Shown here one piece after another: positions 46,090 through 57,371 of a stretch of 64,000 nt of DNA. Source of the DNA: Hemicordylus capensis (Eukaryota > Chordata > Lepidosauria > Squamata > Cordylidae). The notes beneath the pieces were generated by a model. It had not been told where the DNA came from and did not search any database. It saw nothing but the letters and a program-made list of their open reading frames with translations. The stretch is taken from positions 114,892,001-114,956,000 of the forward strand of contig NC_069661.1 in NCBI RefSeq assembly GCF_027244095.1, given 5' to 3'. Numbering within the stretch: the stretch's first letter is position 1; every line of letters starts with the position of its first letter. A program made the translations under genes and the position numbers.

Positions 46090-47930
46090 TCCTTCGGCCA
46101 CTTCTGTCACATGCTATGCAAACCCCTGAAAGGCAAACCAGAAAGAGTTGTGATTGGAACAGACAAGCAGCAGAGGTGACGGGGTGCAGAATCCTGTCCC
46201 AGCCATCACTTCTCTAATTCTAATAACTTCTGTAATTCCCTTCCCAAACTTCTTCCTCTCCCTGTGGGGATCCAGATGCGTGTCTGAAAGGGGAAATTTA
46301 GGTCTGGAACCCTCTTCACAATAGGGGTCTTCTGTGTGTGCATCAGTAATTTGTAGTGGAGCCCCAAATTTTATCTCAACCCATCGACCAACATTCTTCC
46401 CATCCTGTAACATCTAGGAATGGAGCCATCCCACATTCTGTCTATTACTAGGCAACATGGGGGACATAGACATCCAACCCACAATCCTTCCATGGAAGAG
46501 ACTGGATGTTCATTCCTAACCTCTTCAAGAGATTACTCTTCTTCTGCCACGTTGTTTAGAAACGCCTCACCTTGCAAGACCATTTGGTGGCAACAGTCTC
46601 AAGCAGTATTTTATCAGCATCATCCTCTGGCTTCAAGACACTGCAATGAGAAACAAGACACAATACATAATGGCATGAATACATCAGAATAGTCCTGTTC
46701 AATCATACCAAATCTAACTCAGTACTCTGCTTCCAACAGTAGACAGCTGAATGCCTCCAGGAAACTATCGCTGTGATTTGAAAGCTAGCAGACACCACCA
46801 CATCTTGTAGCAGTGAATTCCATAGCTAATTATTCTATGTTAAAGGACAATTTGATTTTGTCTGTCCTGTGCCTGTTGCCATTCAGTGGTGTTAGATGCA
46901 CTCCAGAACCAGTGCTGAGAGGACAGAAAAACACCTCAGGGAACTTCAGGTATCTTCCCGTCCAGGCTGCCATCCTCGGCCCTGATATCTGGAGCCGTGG
47001 CTTCTTCAGTGATAGACCTCTGTGAATGAAAGATGAGAGAGAAATGGTCGCTGACTCAAAGGACCACTTCCAGTTCTCTTAATGCTTTTTGTTGATGGGT
47101 TTAAGGCTCTGCGTGAAGGCTTGTGTGCAGAATTCACTTAGTCCCATCCTTTACAGGATTGATTTTTGTTTATTGTGTTAGATGTTCTTCTCCCAGTCAT
47201 AAGACAGAGAAATGAGAGGCTAAGGTCTCCAGTGAAAGACAGAGATACATTCTTGGACTTATCATTCACTGAGAGATGAACTAATGTCTGAAGTAAATCT
47301 TGAACACATCTTGAGATGTGAATGTGATAACACCAAAGGGGGTAAATTTGGTTTGGATGAAGAAGAGAAAGAAGAAAAGCTCTGGAGAAATCAGCAGCTG
47401 GATCCATGAACCTGTCCTCTGCTCAGCAGAGAGTCTCTGGGTGAAGATCTTCAGGTAAAGACAGAAGACAGGGATACTTTGAGGAGTTACCTCAGGAGAG
47501 GGGAAGAGAATCAGCAGCAGTCTGAGAGAGAAAGGAGCACCAAGGTGGTTGGCCATGAGAGCCAGAAGGTGGCTGGGAGGAGAAGATCCCCAGCCGGGAA
47601 AGGCCGTCTTCTTCCTGAGCGCAAGACCCAGAAGGAGCAATGAAAGCAAGGATGTGGAGGGCCGGAGGAGTCCCCACTCAGGAGAAGCAGCCCTTCACCT
47701 GTGTCCTGAGAAGGTGGGAGCCCAAGGAGGCCTTGGGAGGAGAATTGTCTAGGTTCTGTGAGGTGAACTAGGGTGGAGTCAGGTAAGTTAAGGGGAGCTG
47801 GCACAGGGAGAAGGATTTTATCACAATAAAATAACGATAGAGCGTTAGCAAGGAGAGGGATTGGTTTTGACAAAAGGCTGCGGGGAAACTGCTCCCAGCC
47901 CACCTTGACTTCATTCCTTCACTTCTCTGA
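46090..47930 (-). other. Low-copy module B with CR1 tail and exon-like segment
   Basis: 46180-46600 resembles the module at 39.6-39.9 kb. 46685-46890 is a reversed CR1 tail ('gtactctgcttccaac', 'catcttgtagcagtgaattc'). 46935-47019 is the third copy of the acidic cassette, with the same cattcacag acceptor, coding RSITEEATAPDIRAEDGSLD + GKIPEVP and then a stop before a possible donor. Frames at 47281-47903 on the - strand show no known domain. Confidence 0.35.
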
Positions 47931-48010
47931 AACTATAACAAGCAAGCAAATCTGGCTGATTAACCAAAAGTTTCCTCTTATTCTGCTTCCTACAATACTG
48001 TTATTTTGTT

Positions 48011-48545
48011 TTGGCTCTTTTACATCCAGTCTCACTTATCTACTCCTACACCTTGGATAAATTTATAGAGCTATCTAGGAGGGTGGAAAATGCTCTTCAC
48101 TGTGCCAAATTGTTCTCTTTGGTACCCCAAACCCAACTTCCTGAAATCCAGGCTGTTCTGTTTAAATCCTTCCAGTCCCAATCTTATCATATGGCACTGC
48201 CCCAGAAAGTGGCAGCACAAGAAAGGAGGAGCTACCACTGCTACCGATGTTGAGATTCTGCCCACAGCCAATTTTGCTCACTGTCCTGCATGGAAGGTTG
48301 CTTGCAACAGGTGCAAAAGAAAGGGAAAACTTTGCTAAGGTTTGCAAGTGTGCTGTCCATTCGATTACTTATTCACCACATAATAAGGATGAGGCAAATG
48401 AACTGCTTCCTGACAGCATTTTAAGTGTGGCAGAATCAGAGCCTGCTTCTCCACATTGTCAAGTTAAAATTAATGGCCATGAAGTGTGGAAGATGGATGA
48501 TTCTTATTCACCATACACTATCATTTAATATCTACTTTACAAGAA
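48011..48545 (+). mobile_element. Ty3/Gypsy-like LTR-retrotransposon fossil, gag/protease part
   Basis: A short fragment of an old LTR-type element. It covers the end of gag, with a cysteine-rich nucleocapsid (zinc-knuckle) region near 48235-48350, and the start of a protease-like region at about 48465-48530. It is broken in several places and has no LTRs in view. A CR1 lies just downstream. Family assignment by resemblance to vertebrate Gypsy (Mag-type) gag proteins; moderately sure. Confidence 0.55.
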
Positions 48546-48611
48546 ACTCCTTACTAAATCAGATCTGCACCTGCAGCCTTCAGACATCCATCCATGGGGA
48601 TGTGGAGGTTC

Positions 48612-50190
48612 CCTTATAACTTGTCCCTACAATCAGGCTCTGTACCAGAGGACTGGAAAGTAGGCAATGTGACTCCGATTTTCAAAAAGGGATCTGGGGA
48701 GGATCCAGGAAATTACAGGCTGGTCAACTTGACTTTTGTTTCGGGTAAATTGATGGAAAACATACTTAAGGACAAAATTGTTAAGCATATAGAAGAAAAG
48801 GCCTTGTTGAAGGAGAACCAGCATGGCTCCTGCAAGGGAAAGTTTTGCCTCACTAACCTTTTGGAGTTCTTTGAGAGTGTCAACAGGCATGTGGATAAAG
48901 GCAATCCGGTTCACATAGTATACTTGGACTTCCCAAAAGCTTTTGATAAAGTTCCCCATCAAAGGCTCTTGAGTAAACTTAGCAGTGATGGAATAAAGGG
49001 ACAGGTTCATGTGTGGATCAGTAACTGGTTGAAGGACAGGAAACAGAGAGTAGGAATAAATGGACAGTTTTCACAATGGAGGTAGGTAGGAAGTGGGGTC
49101 TCTCAGGGATGGGTACTGGGACTGGGACTCTTTAACTTGTTAATAAATTATCTAGAAGTTGGGGTGACCAGCGAAGTTGCCAGATTTGCAGATGACACTA
49201 AACTATTTAGGGTAGTGAAATCCACAACAGATTGTGAGGAACTCCAAAAAGATCTCTCCAAACTGGGGGACTGAGCGACAAAATGGCAAATGCGGTTCAA
49301 TGTAAGCAAGTGTAAAGTGATGCACATTGAGCAAAAAACACCAAATTCACATATATGATGATGGGATATGCTGATGGGACTGACCAGGAGGGAGATCTTG
49401 GGGTCGTGGTGGACAGCTCATTGAAAGTGGCGTCTCAGTGTGCGGCAGCTGTGAAGAAGGCTAATTCCATGCTAGGATTCATTAGGAAGTAGATTGAAAA
49501 TAAAAATGCTAATATTATAATGCCCTTATACAAATCTATGGTGCGGCCACATCTGAAGTACTGCATACAATTCTGGTCACCACATCTAAAAAAGGACATT
49601 GTAGAACTGGAAAAAGTGCAGAAGAGGGCAACGAAGATGATCAGGGGCCTGAAGCACCTTCCTTATGAGGCTAGGCTACAGCATCTGGGCCTCTTTACCT
49701 TGGAAAAGAGGCGACTAAGGGGAGACATGATTGAGGTGTATAAAATTATGCATAGAGTGGAGAGGGTGGACAGAGAGAAATTTTTCTTCCTCTCTTATAA
49801 AATTAAAACCAGGGGTCACCCCATGATACTGAAGGTTGGGAAATCTAGGACCGACAAGAGAAAGTACTTTTTCACACAGCACATAATCTATGGAATTCCT
49901 TGCCATGGGATGTGGTGATGGCCACCAGCTTGGATGGCTTTAAAAGGGGCTTAGGCAGATTCATGGTGGACAGGTGGCTACTAATCTGTTGGCTGTGGGC
50001 CATCTCCAGTGTCAGAGGCACAATGCCTCTCAATACCAGTTGCAGGGGAGAAACAGCAGGAGAGAGGGCATGCACATACCTCTTGCTTGTGGGCTTCTCA
50101 GAGGCATCTGGTGGGCCACTGTGTGAAACAGGATGCTGGACTAGGTGGGCCTTGTGCCTGATCCAGCAGGTCTGTTCTTATGTTCTAAGG
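48612..50190 (+). mobile_element. CR1 LINE, reverse transcriptase to 3' tail, copy 2
   Basis: Same span as copy 1: SGSVPEDWKVGNVTPIFKKG, NYRLVNLTFVSGKLMENILK, IVYLDFPKAFDKVPHQRLL (catalytic Asp box) in the frame to 49085, the VARFADDTKLF second box near 49177, and MPLYKSMVRPHLKYCIQFWS...RATKMIRGLKHLPYEARLQ from 49520. Tail 'ctggactaggtgggccttgt' and TTCTTATGTTC. Stops and frame changes break the ORF. The 5' end is within about 40 bp of that in copy 1. Confidence 0.9.
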
Positions 50191-50567
50191 TATTGATGGG
50201 CTGTGGGTCAGGCACTCTAACTACCTTGTAGCCCCCATCATCACAGAGCAGACTAGAGGACATTTCAACATACAGAATCTCCATCTTTATTGTGAACCCT
50301 GGACAGCTAAATGTGCATGCCCCATCCCTCTGCTCCTGTGCCTAAACCCTGGATCCTCACCCCAAACCCAAAGAGGCATAATTACATTTGCTCAGACAGA
50401 TCACCTCCTCTTATCTCCTTCTGTCTCCCTCTTAGCTCCCTTTGCCTGCTCTTTCTGCCTTTCCAACAGTTACAATTTAGATTGGGAGCTCCTTGCAGAC
50501 AGGGAAGTGACTTACTTGGCTGAGGAAATCCTGTCAAGTCCACTTTTCCTGAGAGTGCTACTACAAG
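50191..50567. other. No recognisable feature
   Basis: Unique-looking sequence between a CR1 and a MITE. Confidence 0.3.
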
Positions 50568-50703
50568 CAGTAGGATGCACAACTTTGGCCCTCCAGCTGG
50601 TTTTGGACTACAGCTCCCATAATCCCCAGCCACAGTAGCCAATAGTCAGGGATTATGGAAGCTGTAGTCCAACAGCTGCAGGAGGGCCAAAGTTGTGCAG
50701 TCA
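50568..50703. repeat. MITE with long terminal inverted repeats (CACAACTTTGGCCC family)
   Basis: The left arm 'tgcacaactttggccctcca' + 'gctg..tttggactacagc' pairs with the inverted right arm ('gctgtagtccaacagctgca' + 'ggagggccaaagttgtgc'). The centre is 'ccataatccccagccacag'. Arms are about 50 bp. A partial relative is at 14347. Confidence 0.75.
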
Positions 50704-52006
50704 TGTAGTATTCAAATGTACTACAAATAAACAAACAGTAAAATAAACAATAGATCCTAATAATCCATGGGGAACAGGAAATCTTACCAGAGGGGAGCCA
50801 TAGGAACTTCCTCTTTGAGGCAGCCCAGTGCCCACACTGTGGAGTAAGGGGCATCTCTTTCCTATGTCCTACAAAGGAAAGCAGAAATCAGTTTGTGTCA
50901 GGAGTGAAATAGGCCGACCTAATTAGTGTCTGCCTGTGTCACTCCAAAGGGTCCAGGATGGACTCACATCCTAGAATTCCCCACCCTGACCAAAATCCAA
51001 CCCTCAATGCTCTATTCCCACCTCCGCAAAAACAAGCTATTTGGTGCACAATGGCGAAGACTTACTCTGAACTCCTTGATTGAAGCCATGTTCAGCAGCA
51101 CTCCTTCACAGCCAAGTATAGGTGAAAAACTGGCGTGAGCAGCAGGAAAGTCTGGAAAGCCCTCCTGCCAACAGCTGAGTCCAGAGGGTTCAAGGGCAGC
51201 AGTGTAACTTCCAGCCTCCATCACACGTCGGAACCTCAGCGCCATGGCAACCAGGAAAACATACCCGGTCCAGGGATCCAGCCCAGCAACTGCCACTTTT
51301 TGAATATATACAAGTATGGCAGGACTCCCAGGCCCCAATGGTCAGCATGGGGTACAAGCAGGCAGGGTTGCCAACTCTCTAAATAATCCTGCTCCTGTGC
51401 CTTTAGAAGTAACTTGGCATATAGAAATTAAACTGGAGATTTCCCCATCTTCATTTCCATTTGCGCAAAAGCTTCACTGGCTTATTTTTTGTATGTCAAG
51501 CTGCTTTTAAATTCACAGGAGCCAGGGCAATAAAAGGTTGGCAACCTTGCAGGCCAGGATCCAAGCTGAAGTAAGTCACTGAGCACACACAGGAAGGCAA
51601 AATGGCCTCTTCTTTTCTCCAGGTGGCAGGAGGAATATTCCAAACGTTTGGGTCTTCAGACCTTTAGAGAAGGGGAGACTTATTCACACAGGTGTTACAG
51701 GCTCCCAGTAAATTTGAATAATAGAATATCTGAGAGCAGAAGGCTCGGCAGAAGGTGTGTGTGTGTAAAATGGGGTTCAGGCAAGGAATCTTCTTCTTTC
51801 TAGATTGTAGCAGGGCTTCATTCCTAAAGCAGGCCTATATAAGTGTGGCCATTAAGCCAAGTGCAGCAGATGGTCAGTCAAATCTCATGTCCTGCAAAGT
51901 GTTTCACAAGCCCCCAGGCTTTGCTCAATCATCTTCAGGCCCCTGGGAAGAGAGAAGCAAAAACTGGGTCTGGCAGATTTCAGAGTGATCATTTGACCCT
52001 TGATCT

Positions 52007-52008
<2 letters not shown>
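50704..52008. other. No supported gene
   Basis: A - strand frame (51338-51012) has a Kozak-like start (gccATGGcg at about 51246), CpGs, and codes MALRFRRVMEAGSYTAALEP..., but no domain or homolog is recognised and no splice chain follows. The rest is unique-looking. Confidence 0.3.

Positions 52009-52054
<46 letters not shown>
52009..52054. repeat. (CA)n microsatellite
   Basis: About 23 uninterrupted AC units. Confidence 0.97.
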
Positions 52055-52056
<2 letters not shown>

Positions 52057-52967
52057 CTGCTATGTTAGCCAAAGAATCCATAATTTTTCAGCTTGTCACA
52101 CTACAAGGAGCCTCTGGAACTCACCAGTGCAGCACATGATAGACCTGTCTCTACAGCAATAGTACCTTGGAGAGCAATCTTTTCTGCTTCGCTTGCCATT
52201 GTTCTCATAATACCACCAGGATCTGAACCACCTCATTCTATAATGTTGAGCTTTTGTCTAGAAAGGGAGCCTGGATTCTGTGTATGCTTTCAACAGAAGC
52301 ACCTGGTCCACGGGGGTGCTAGTGCTTGTGGGGCGTGTCTCAGGTTTGCACCTACTGTAAGCTGAGGTGCTGCCTGTTATGGACTTGGCAAACCCGAGTT
52401 GCAATTGGCTGAACAAAGTGGAGCATTTGTGGCACTGCTGGGCACCCTCTGTTGGGCCACATCAGTTCTATCCTTACAAGCAGCCAGGAATCCAACTCGG
52501 CGTGAGACCTGCCCCGTAGCTGCAGCACGTGGGAGAGGGAAGCCATGCTTAGTTCTCTCCTCTCCCTGCAAAAGCCCTTTTTTTCATCCAGCAATATGCC
52601 TGTGAAGGCTATGCACAGACAGGGCTTTTCCAGGGAAGTGAGAGAAGCAAAAACCACTCCCCCCCCCCACCTTTACACACTGCAACTGCAAGAGAGACCT
52701 TGCACAATGGGGATTTTTCCTGAATTTCAGAATTCATTGTGTTGTCAACTGTTATTCATACAATACATATTGTAGCGGGGTGGGGGGGAATCATTGGTAT
52801 AGCTGTTTCCTTTAAAATGTACTTGAAAACTGTTTCCTAAAAAAAGTATTTTTCTAAAAAGTAATTGAAAGTTAGCTAAAAACTCCAATCCTGGAAAGAG
52901 ACTGAAAACACACCACTGTTGGTTGATGTGATTATGACATCACTTCCCTATTCTGCTCTGGGGCGAG
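52055..52967. other. No recognisable feature
   Basis: Unique-looking sequence; short frames on both strands without domains. Confidence 0.3.
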
Positions 52968-53218
52968 ATATTTATTTATTTACTTACTTACTTATTTAAT
53001 TTGTATACTGCCCACTACCAAAGTCTCTAGGCAGTTTATAGCATAAAACAAACCAAGAATGTAACAGTTAAAACATATTAAAATCAGATCAAAATATCTA
53101 TAAAAACACACCAACTAAAAAGCTTGGCTGAAAGATGTGTCTTTAATTGTTTCCTAAAAGCCAACAGGGATGGAGCAGCTCTAATCTCAGCAGGAAGTGC
53201 ATTCCACAGTCCTGGGGC
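52968..53218 (-). mobile_element. L2-like LINE 3' end, reverse orientation
   Basis: On the + strand a 'tatttatttacttac' tail, 'gtatactgcccactacc' and then 'gaagtgcattccacagtcct' (reverse of the PRLWNALL-type end of the L2 ORF). Matches the arrangement of 16095-16330. Confidence 0.65.
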
Positions 53219-53342
53219 GCCCGTGTGTGCACATGTGTGTGCACGCTACAGCATGGGTGTCCACAGGAGGGTAAAAGGGGGGGGGTTGATGCCCCAGATG
53301 CATAGCCAGATTAGATTCCTATTTACATATTTTATGTATATA

Positions 53343-53694
53343 TTAACCGACCCCGCACAGAGTATCTGTGCGCTCTTTGGGGCCAGCTACCTCCGCCCCC
53401 CACCTTCTGCCCCAGTCTCCGGCCAGCCCGTGCTGGGCCCAGGCTGCCGGGCCAAGTGCCGCCGCCACCGGGCCTGCCGCCTCCTCACCTCCGCTACCAG
53501 GCCTGCTGCCACCTCGCCTCCATGGCTGAGCCAGCCCATCACCGCAGCCAGGCCTACCACTGCAGCCAGGCCTGCCACAGTGACCAATTCTCCTGGGTGC
53601 GCCTCAGCCAATCAGGCGCCTCCGCCACCCAGCCAATCAGCTGGGCACCGGGACGCACATTCCAAGGCTCACCCAGGAGAATTAAATATATAGA
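53343..53694 (-). mobile_element. Non-autonomous Helitron, family 2 copy B
   Basis: On the - strand it begins TCTATATATTTAATTCTCC (53694) and ends hairpin GCGCACAGATACTCTGTGCG + GGGTCGGTTAA, where TTAA stands in place of CTAG, before T. Two CCAAT boxes in CAGCCAATCAG context at 53608-53612 and 53633-53637 match the pair in copy A. CCAATTCTCCTGGGTGCG is an internal repeat of the 5' end motif. Confidence 0.75.
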
Positions 53695-54989
53695 TTCCCC
53701 CCTTCCCTGAAAAAAAAATCATGTGGAATTTCTTGCCTACAACTCCAAACTTGCCACACAGGTAATAATGGCATTTTAGCAGGCCTTATCTGAAGATGTT
53801 TGTACAGGCTCATAATATGGTACACAGAGGTCATATACTAGAATAGTTGTTAAAAGGTATATGGGTCAGCCCTATTCAGATTTGTCAGCGGGCATCTACA
53901 AATCCGCTTGCCAGTGCTGAGTGCCCTCGGCCCTCTGGTGAGCAGGACATCAGTACCACACAGATCTCCTCACCAGATATTCTGTTTACACTGCCATTTT
54001 TGAGAAGGTAAAAAACAGCAGGAATCCTTTCTAAGCAATAGGAGAGGGCTTCCACTGTTTCTTACCCTCTCCATATCCCTGTGCAAATGGGAGAAGACCT
54101 ACTTCTTTGTTTCTGTTGTTGTTCTCTCCTAAGCCCTTTGTGTACCAGAAAAGGATCTGAGGGAAGGGAGGAGATTGGTGGCAACTACAAATAATGGCTG
54201 GATAGTGAGCTAAGCCTAAATTTATAGGTTCCTGGCTGCCACCATGTGACAAGTCACCCAAGGGCTGGTTATTCCAGGGTATAAGAGGAGGACACAAGAT
54301 AAACCAGCTTGGAATGCTGGAAAGAACCACAAATCTTTCTGACCAAATTCAGACAAAATAGGAAACCAGAAGTTCCTTCACCTCTGGTTTTCAAAGTCAC
54401 ACATCTAAATTCAGCAAACTGGAGTTAAGGGCAAAAAGGAACCTGCATTTTCCCTCCGAGTGGAGTTTCACCGCCCTTAACTGGTTTTGTGGTGCAAGAG
54501 TGGAGCTCCCCGCTCACTCTGGCCTGATTGGCTGTGCAAGCTGCCCTCCTATCAAGAAGGAAGCCCACACAGCCAGCTCCTCCACTTCTCTGCAGTCTTG
54601 CTGACTGCAGAGAGGCAGCTTTCCCTGTCTCCCGAATGCGGACAGGAGAGCAGGGGGAGCGGGCGCAGAACTGTGGGTCCATTGAAGCCACAGTTCTGCA
54701 TTATGTGTGAACTGGGTCATTCTGTTTACTTCTTAACCGCTATGGAGGTGGTATCCCGACATTAAGCTACTGTACACCATTAAATTCCAGTGAATGGCCA
54801 TTCCTTACTACAGACACATGGGCTACTTAACTAAGCAACCAGAAATATTTTCAGGTATTTTAGCTCTTTCCACAGTCTTGTGTTGGAAGGGCAAATTACA
54901 AGTTACATTAAATGTATAGTTTAGTCCTGTGTGCTTGGTTTTTCCAATCTTAATTAGATCTATAACATATCTGCATGCTAAACGAACCA
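53695..54989. other. No supported gene
   Basis: Unique-looking sequence. 54410-54720 is GC-richer with overlapping frames on both strands that lack domains; it could be part of a MITE. Confidence 0.3.
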
Positions 54990-55345
54990 TGCCAGCACAG
55001 CGGCTGACCACGCCAGGAACTCCTGCTGACAACACCCCTGGAGGACCCCCTGGACCTGGAGAAGACCCTCCGTCGTCAAGGACCTACGTCCAGAGGCTGC
55101 AATTGGCAGAAGAAGACTGGCACGGCCCTGCCAGCCACACGCAAAATGAGGCTGGGATCTGTCCCTCCCTTGGACCTTTTGGACATTCCTCTCATTGAAC
55201 TCTCTACCCAAACCCGTAGGAACTCGCGTACAGTGCTATATTCTCTCTACCATTGCAACCACACATTTGTTAGTACGCGGCCGTGTTTTATCGGGAAATT
55301 CTATTCACTGTTGCTTTTGTAAACCATATGTTAAACATTCTCTAA
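54990..55345 (+). other. Possible transcript 3' end or retrocopy, unassigned
   Basis: A proline-rich frame (MPAQRLTTPGTPADNTPGGP..., stop near 55198) is followed by 150 bp ending in AATAAA at about 55344. CpGs are present ('cgcggccgtg'). This could be a retrocopy, an unnamed repeat end or a host exon. I do not recognise it. Confidence 0.25.
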
Positions 55346-56189
55346 TAAAAGTCTATCAGTTGGGGAGGGGGGGTCACAGAATAGAATCAGAGAGAGGGGA
55401 GCTTTTACCCTTCCCCCCACCACATCCTGATTTGGATTGCTCTCCCCGTGGCTGCTATTCCCTGCTCTCCCCTTGCCCACTCTTAATCAGGGACCATCAC
55501 TACTATTTCAGCTTGAAACAACCACCACTTAGAGCCAAATTATGCATTTAATGTAACATATCATTTGGCCTTTAGGCACACCTTCATTTTCCATGTTAGT
55601 TCCATTGGTGCTTTCTTCATTAGCATCAATGCTAACAATTCAATCTTTCAATTGTTGTAAAGAAAACATAGAGCACAAGTCAAAAGTTCCCTTTTAAAAG
55701 TAACAAATCTTCTGTGAGAAAGCCATAATGTTGTTGTTTGGGATCAGATTTTGAAGAAACACAAAGAACTGCCCATTTGCCACACTTTTTTTTTTAAACA
55801 AAATATGAGAAGCTAAAATAGGTAACAAGAACAGATTAAAGACTCCATTTATTAGTCAAGACTCAGTTTACTATGTATAAATAATAATTTTAGAGTTGTG
55901 AGTTTATTGGAGTACTTAGCTGTGCCTGAGTAGGTTTGTGCATCTGACTGGAACGCCCATAAAATTATAGGTGGAAGGTTTGGGAAACAAAGCTTTAATA
56001 ATCTGGAATGCTATTAAGGTGGCCACTTCTTTCTGTTCCTGTTAGACAGCTGCTAAACACCATAGTTATTTCCTTAGGTTCAGAATATGTGAACCTAACA
56101 TTTCACTGAAGGGGCTGTTGGTATTTTAATAATGTGCTTTTGGCAACTGCTATACTGGAGATAAGGATCTGTCTAGTCTACCTACCTAT
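55346..56189. other. No recognisable feature
   Basis: AT-rich unique-looking DNA. Confidence 0.3.
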
Positions 56190-56310
56190 AACATGGGTAT
56201 CCCACCTTTCCTCCAATGAGCTGAGAGTGCCATGCTTGGGCTTATCCCATTTTATCTTCACAACATCTCTGTAAGCTGAACGAACAACTTTCCCACAGCA
56301 TCCAATGAGT
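56190..56310 (-). repeat. MIR/CORE-SINE-like 3' part, reverse orientation
   Basis: 'atcccacctttcctccaatg', 'ccattttatcttcacaacat' and 'ctgtaagctgaa' are the reverse of the MIR-like tail seen at 12500-12645. Confidence 0.5.
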
Positions 56311-56432
56311 TTCATGACTTCATTCATCAGGGCTGTGAACACAGATCGGAAGATACCTTTTCCCGAGTCAGACCAAAGGTGCACTTAGGTATTTTTGGAG
56401 CCTGGACCTAAAGGCCTTTGGAGCCGCCCCAC

Positions 56433-56475
56433 CCCCCGCACGCACGCACGCACACACACACACACACACACACAA
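56433..56475. repeat. (CACG)n/(CA)n microsatellite
   Basis: A short CACG run followed by about 12 CA units. Confidence 0.9.
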
Positions 56476-56817
56476 GTTAAGCATCATCTCTTTATGCACA
56501 CACAGAGTGACAAACAGTATTTTTAACACAGGGTAGTTTGAGGGTACAAAAAGCAACTGAACTCATAAAAATGTAACAATATAAAGCAGGTATATTCATG
56601 CAAATATGTATTAGCAGAAACATTTCAACATGCAGCTTAACATATTCCCATCCCACTTATTTCTTTGCCCACTCCCCTCTCTGTCTCTAAAGCACCCGGC
56701 ACAGGTCATAATCATACTCAGTTGTCTGGCACATTGTGGGCCAGATGTGACCACACCACCCAGGACAGACTAAGGAAGTCTTGCAGGCCCCCGGGTGGGT
56801 GGAGGGCCTAGACTTTG

Positions 56818-57007
56818 GCCCCTAAGTCCAGAGGTAAGAACACCGAGCCAGACCACTGCTTATCAATCTCAGTATTGTCTACATACACTGACTGGAAGCG
56901 GCTCAGGCAGGAGTCTTTCCCAGCCTTACCTGGAGAACAGATATCAGGAATTAAACTTGAGAAACTCCTGCATGCAAAGCAGATGTTCTACCACTGACTT
57001 ATGGCCC
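56818..57007 (-). mobile_element. tRNA-derived SINE, near full length, reverse orientation
   Basis: On the - strand it reads 'ggggccataagtcagtggta' + 'gaacatctgctttgcatgcag', a tRNA-like head with A box, then a B box with one or two changes ('agtttaattcc'). Body 'ggtaaggctgggaaagactc' and tail 'cagtggtctggctcgg' match 27755-27910 and the body of the 5S-headed SINE at 25330. Confidence 0.8.
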
Positions 57008-57371
57008 CATTCACTAAGGAGAATATCTTACAGCAGACAGTAATCAGTCACATGTAGTCACCCATCCAAAGGCACACCAAAGCAGTCCTTTAAGGGGACA
57101 ATTCCTGTTCGTTAGCGCAAGTCTAGCTAGCACACATGTTGCTAATTTAAGTCAAGCCGTGTAGCCACAACACCACACTGGCTCATGTCCTGTTTAACAG
57201 TGGCCACAGAGGCTTTGGTATTGTCCTTCAGGAGTAAAAGAACATTATTCTTTACTTGAGATAGCAACAACCTAAATTTCCTTGAAGGGGAGGGAAAAAA
57301 AACCACCTTTGAAGCCAACTACTATAGATGTCTGGACAAAGCTTGCAAAGGCACAGCGCACAAACCATGAA
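57008..57371. other. No recognisable feature
   Basis: Unique-looking sequence between a SINE and an L2. Confidence 0.3.

Noticed and set aside
52009-52054. CRISPR-like or other structured array
   Set aside because: It is a simple (CA)n microsatellite; no CRISPR arrays are expected or seen in this vertebrate DNA.
56930-57007. A real tRNA gene on the - strand
   Set aside because: The head has tRNA-like boxes but the arms do not all pair and it continues into a SINE body; it is a SINE head.
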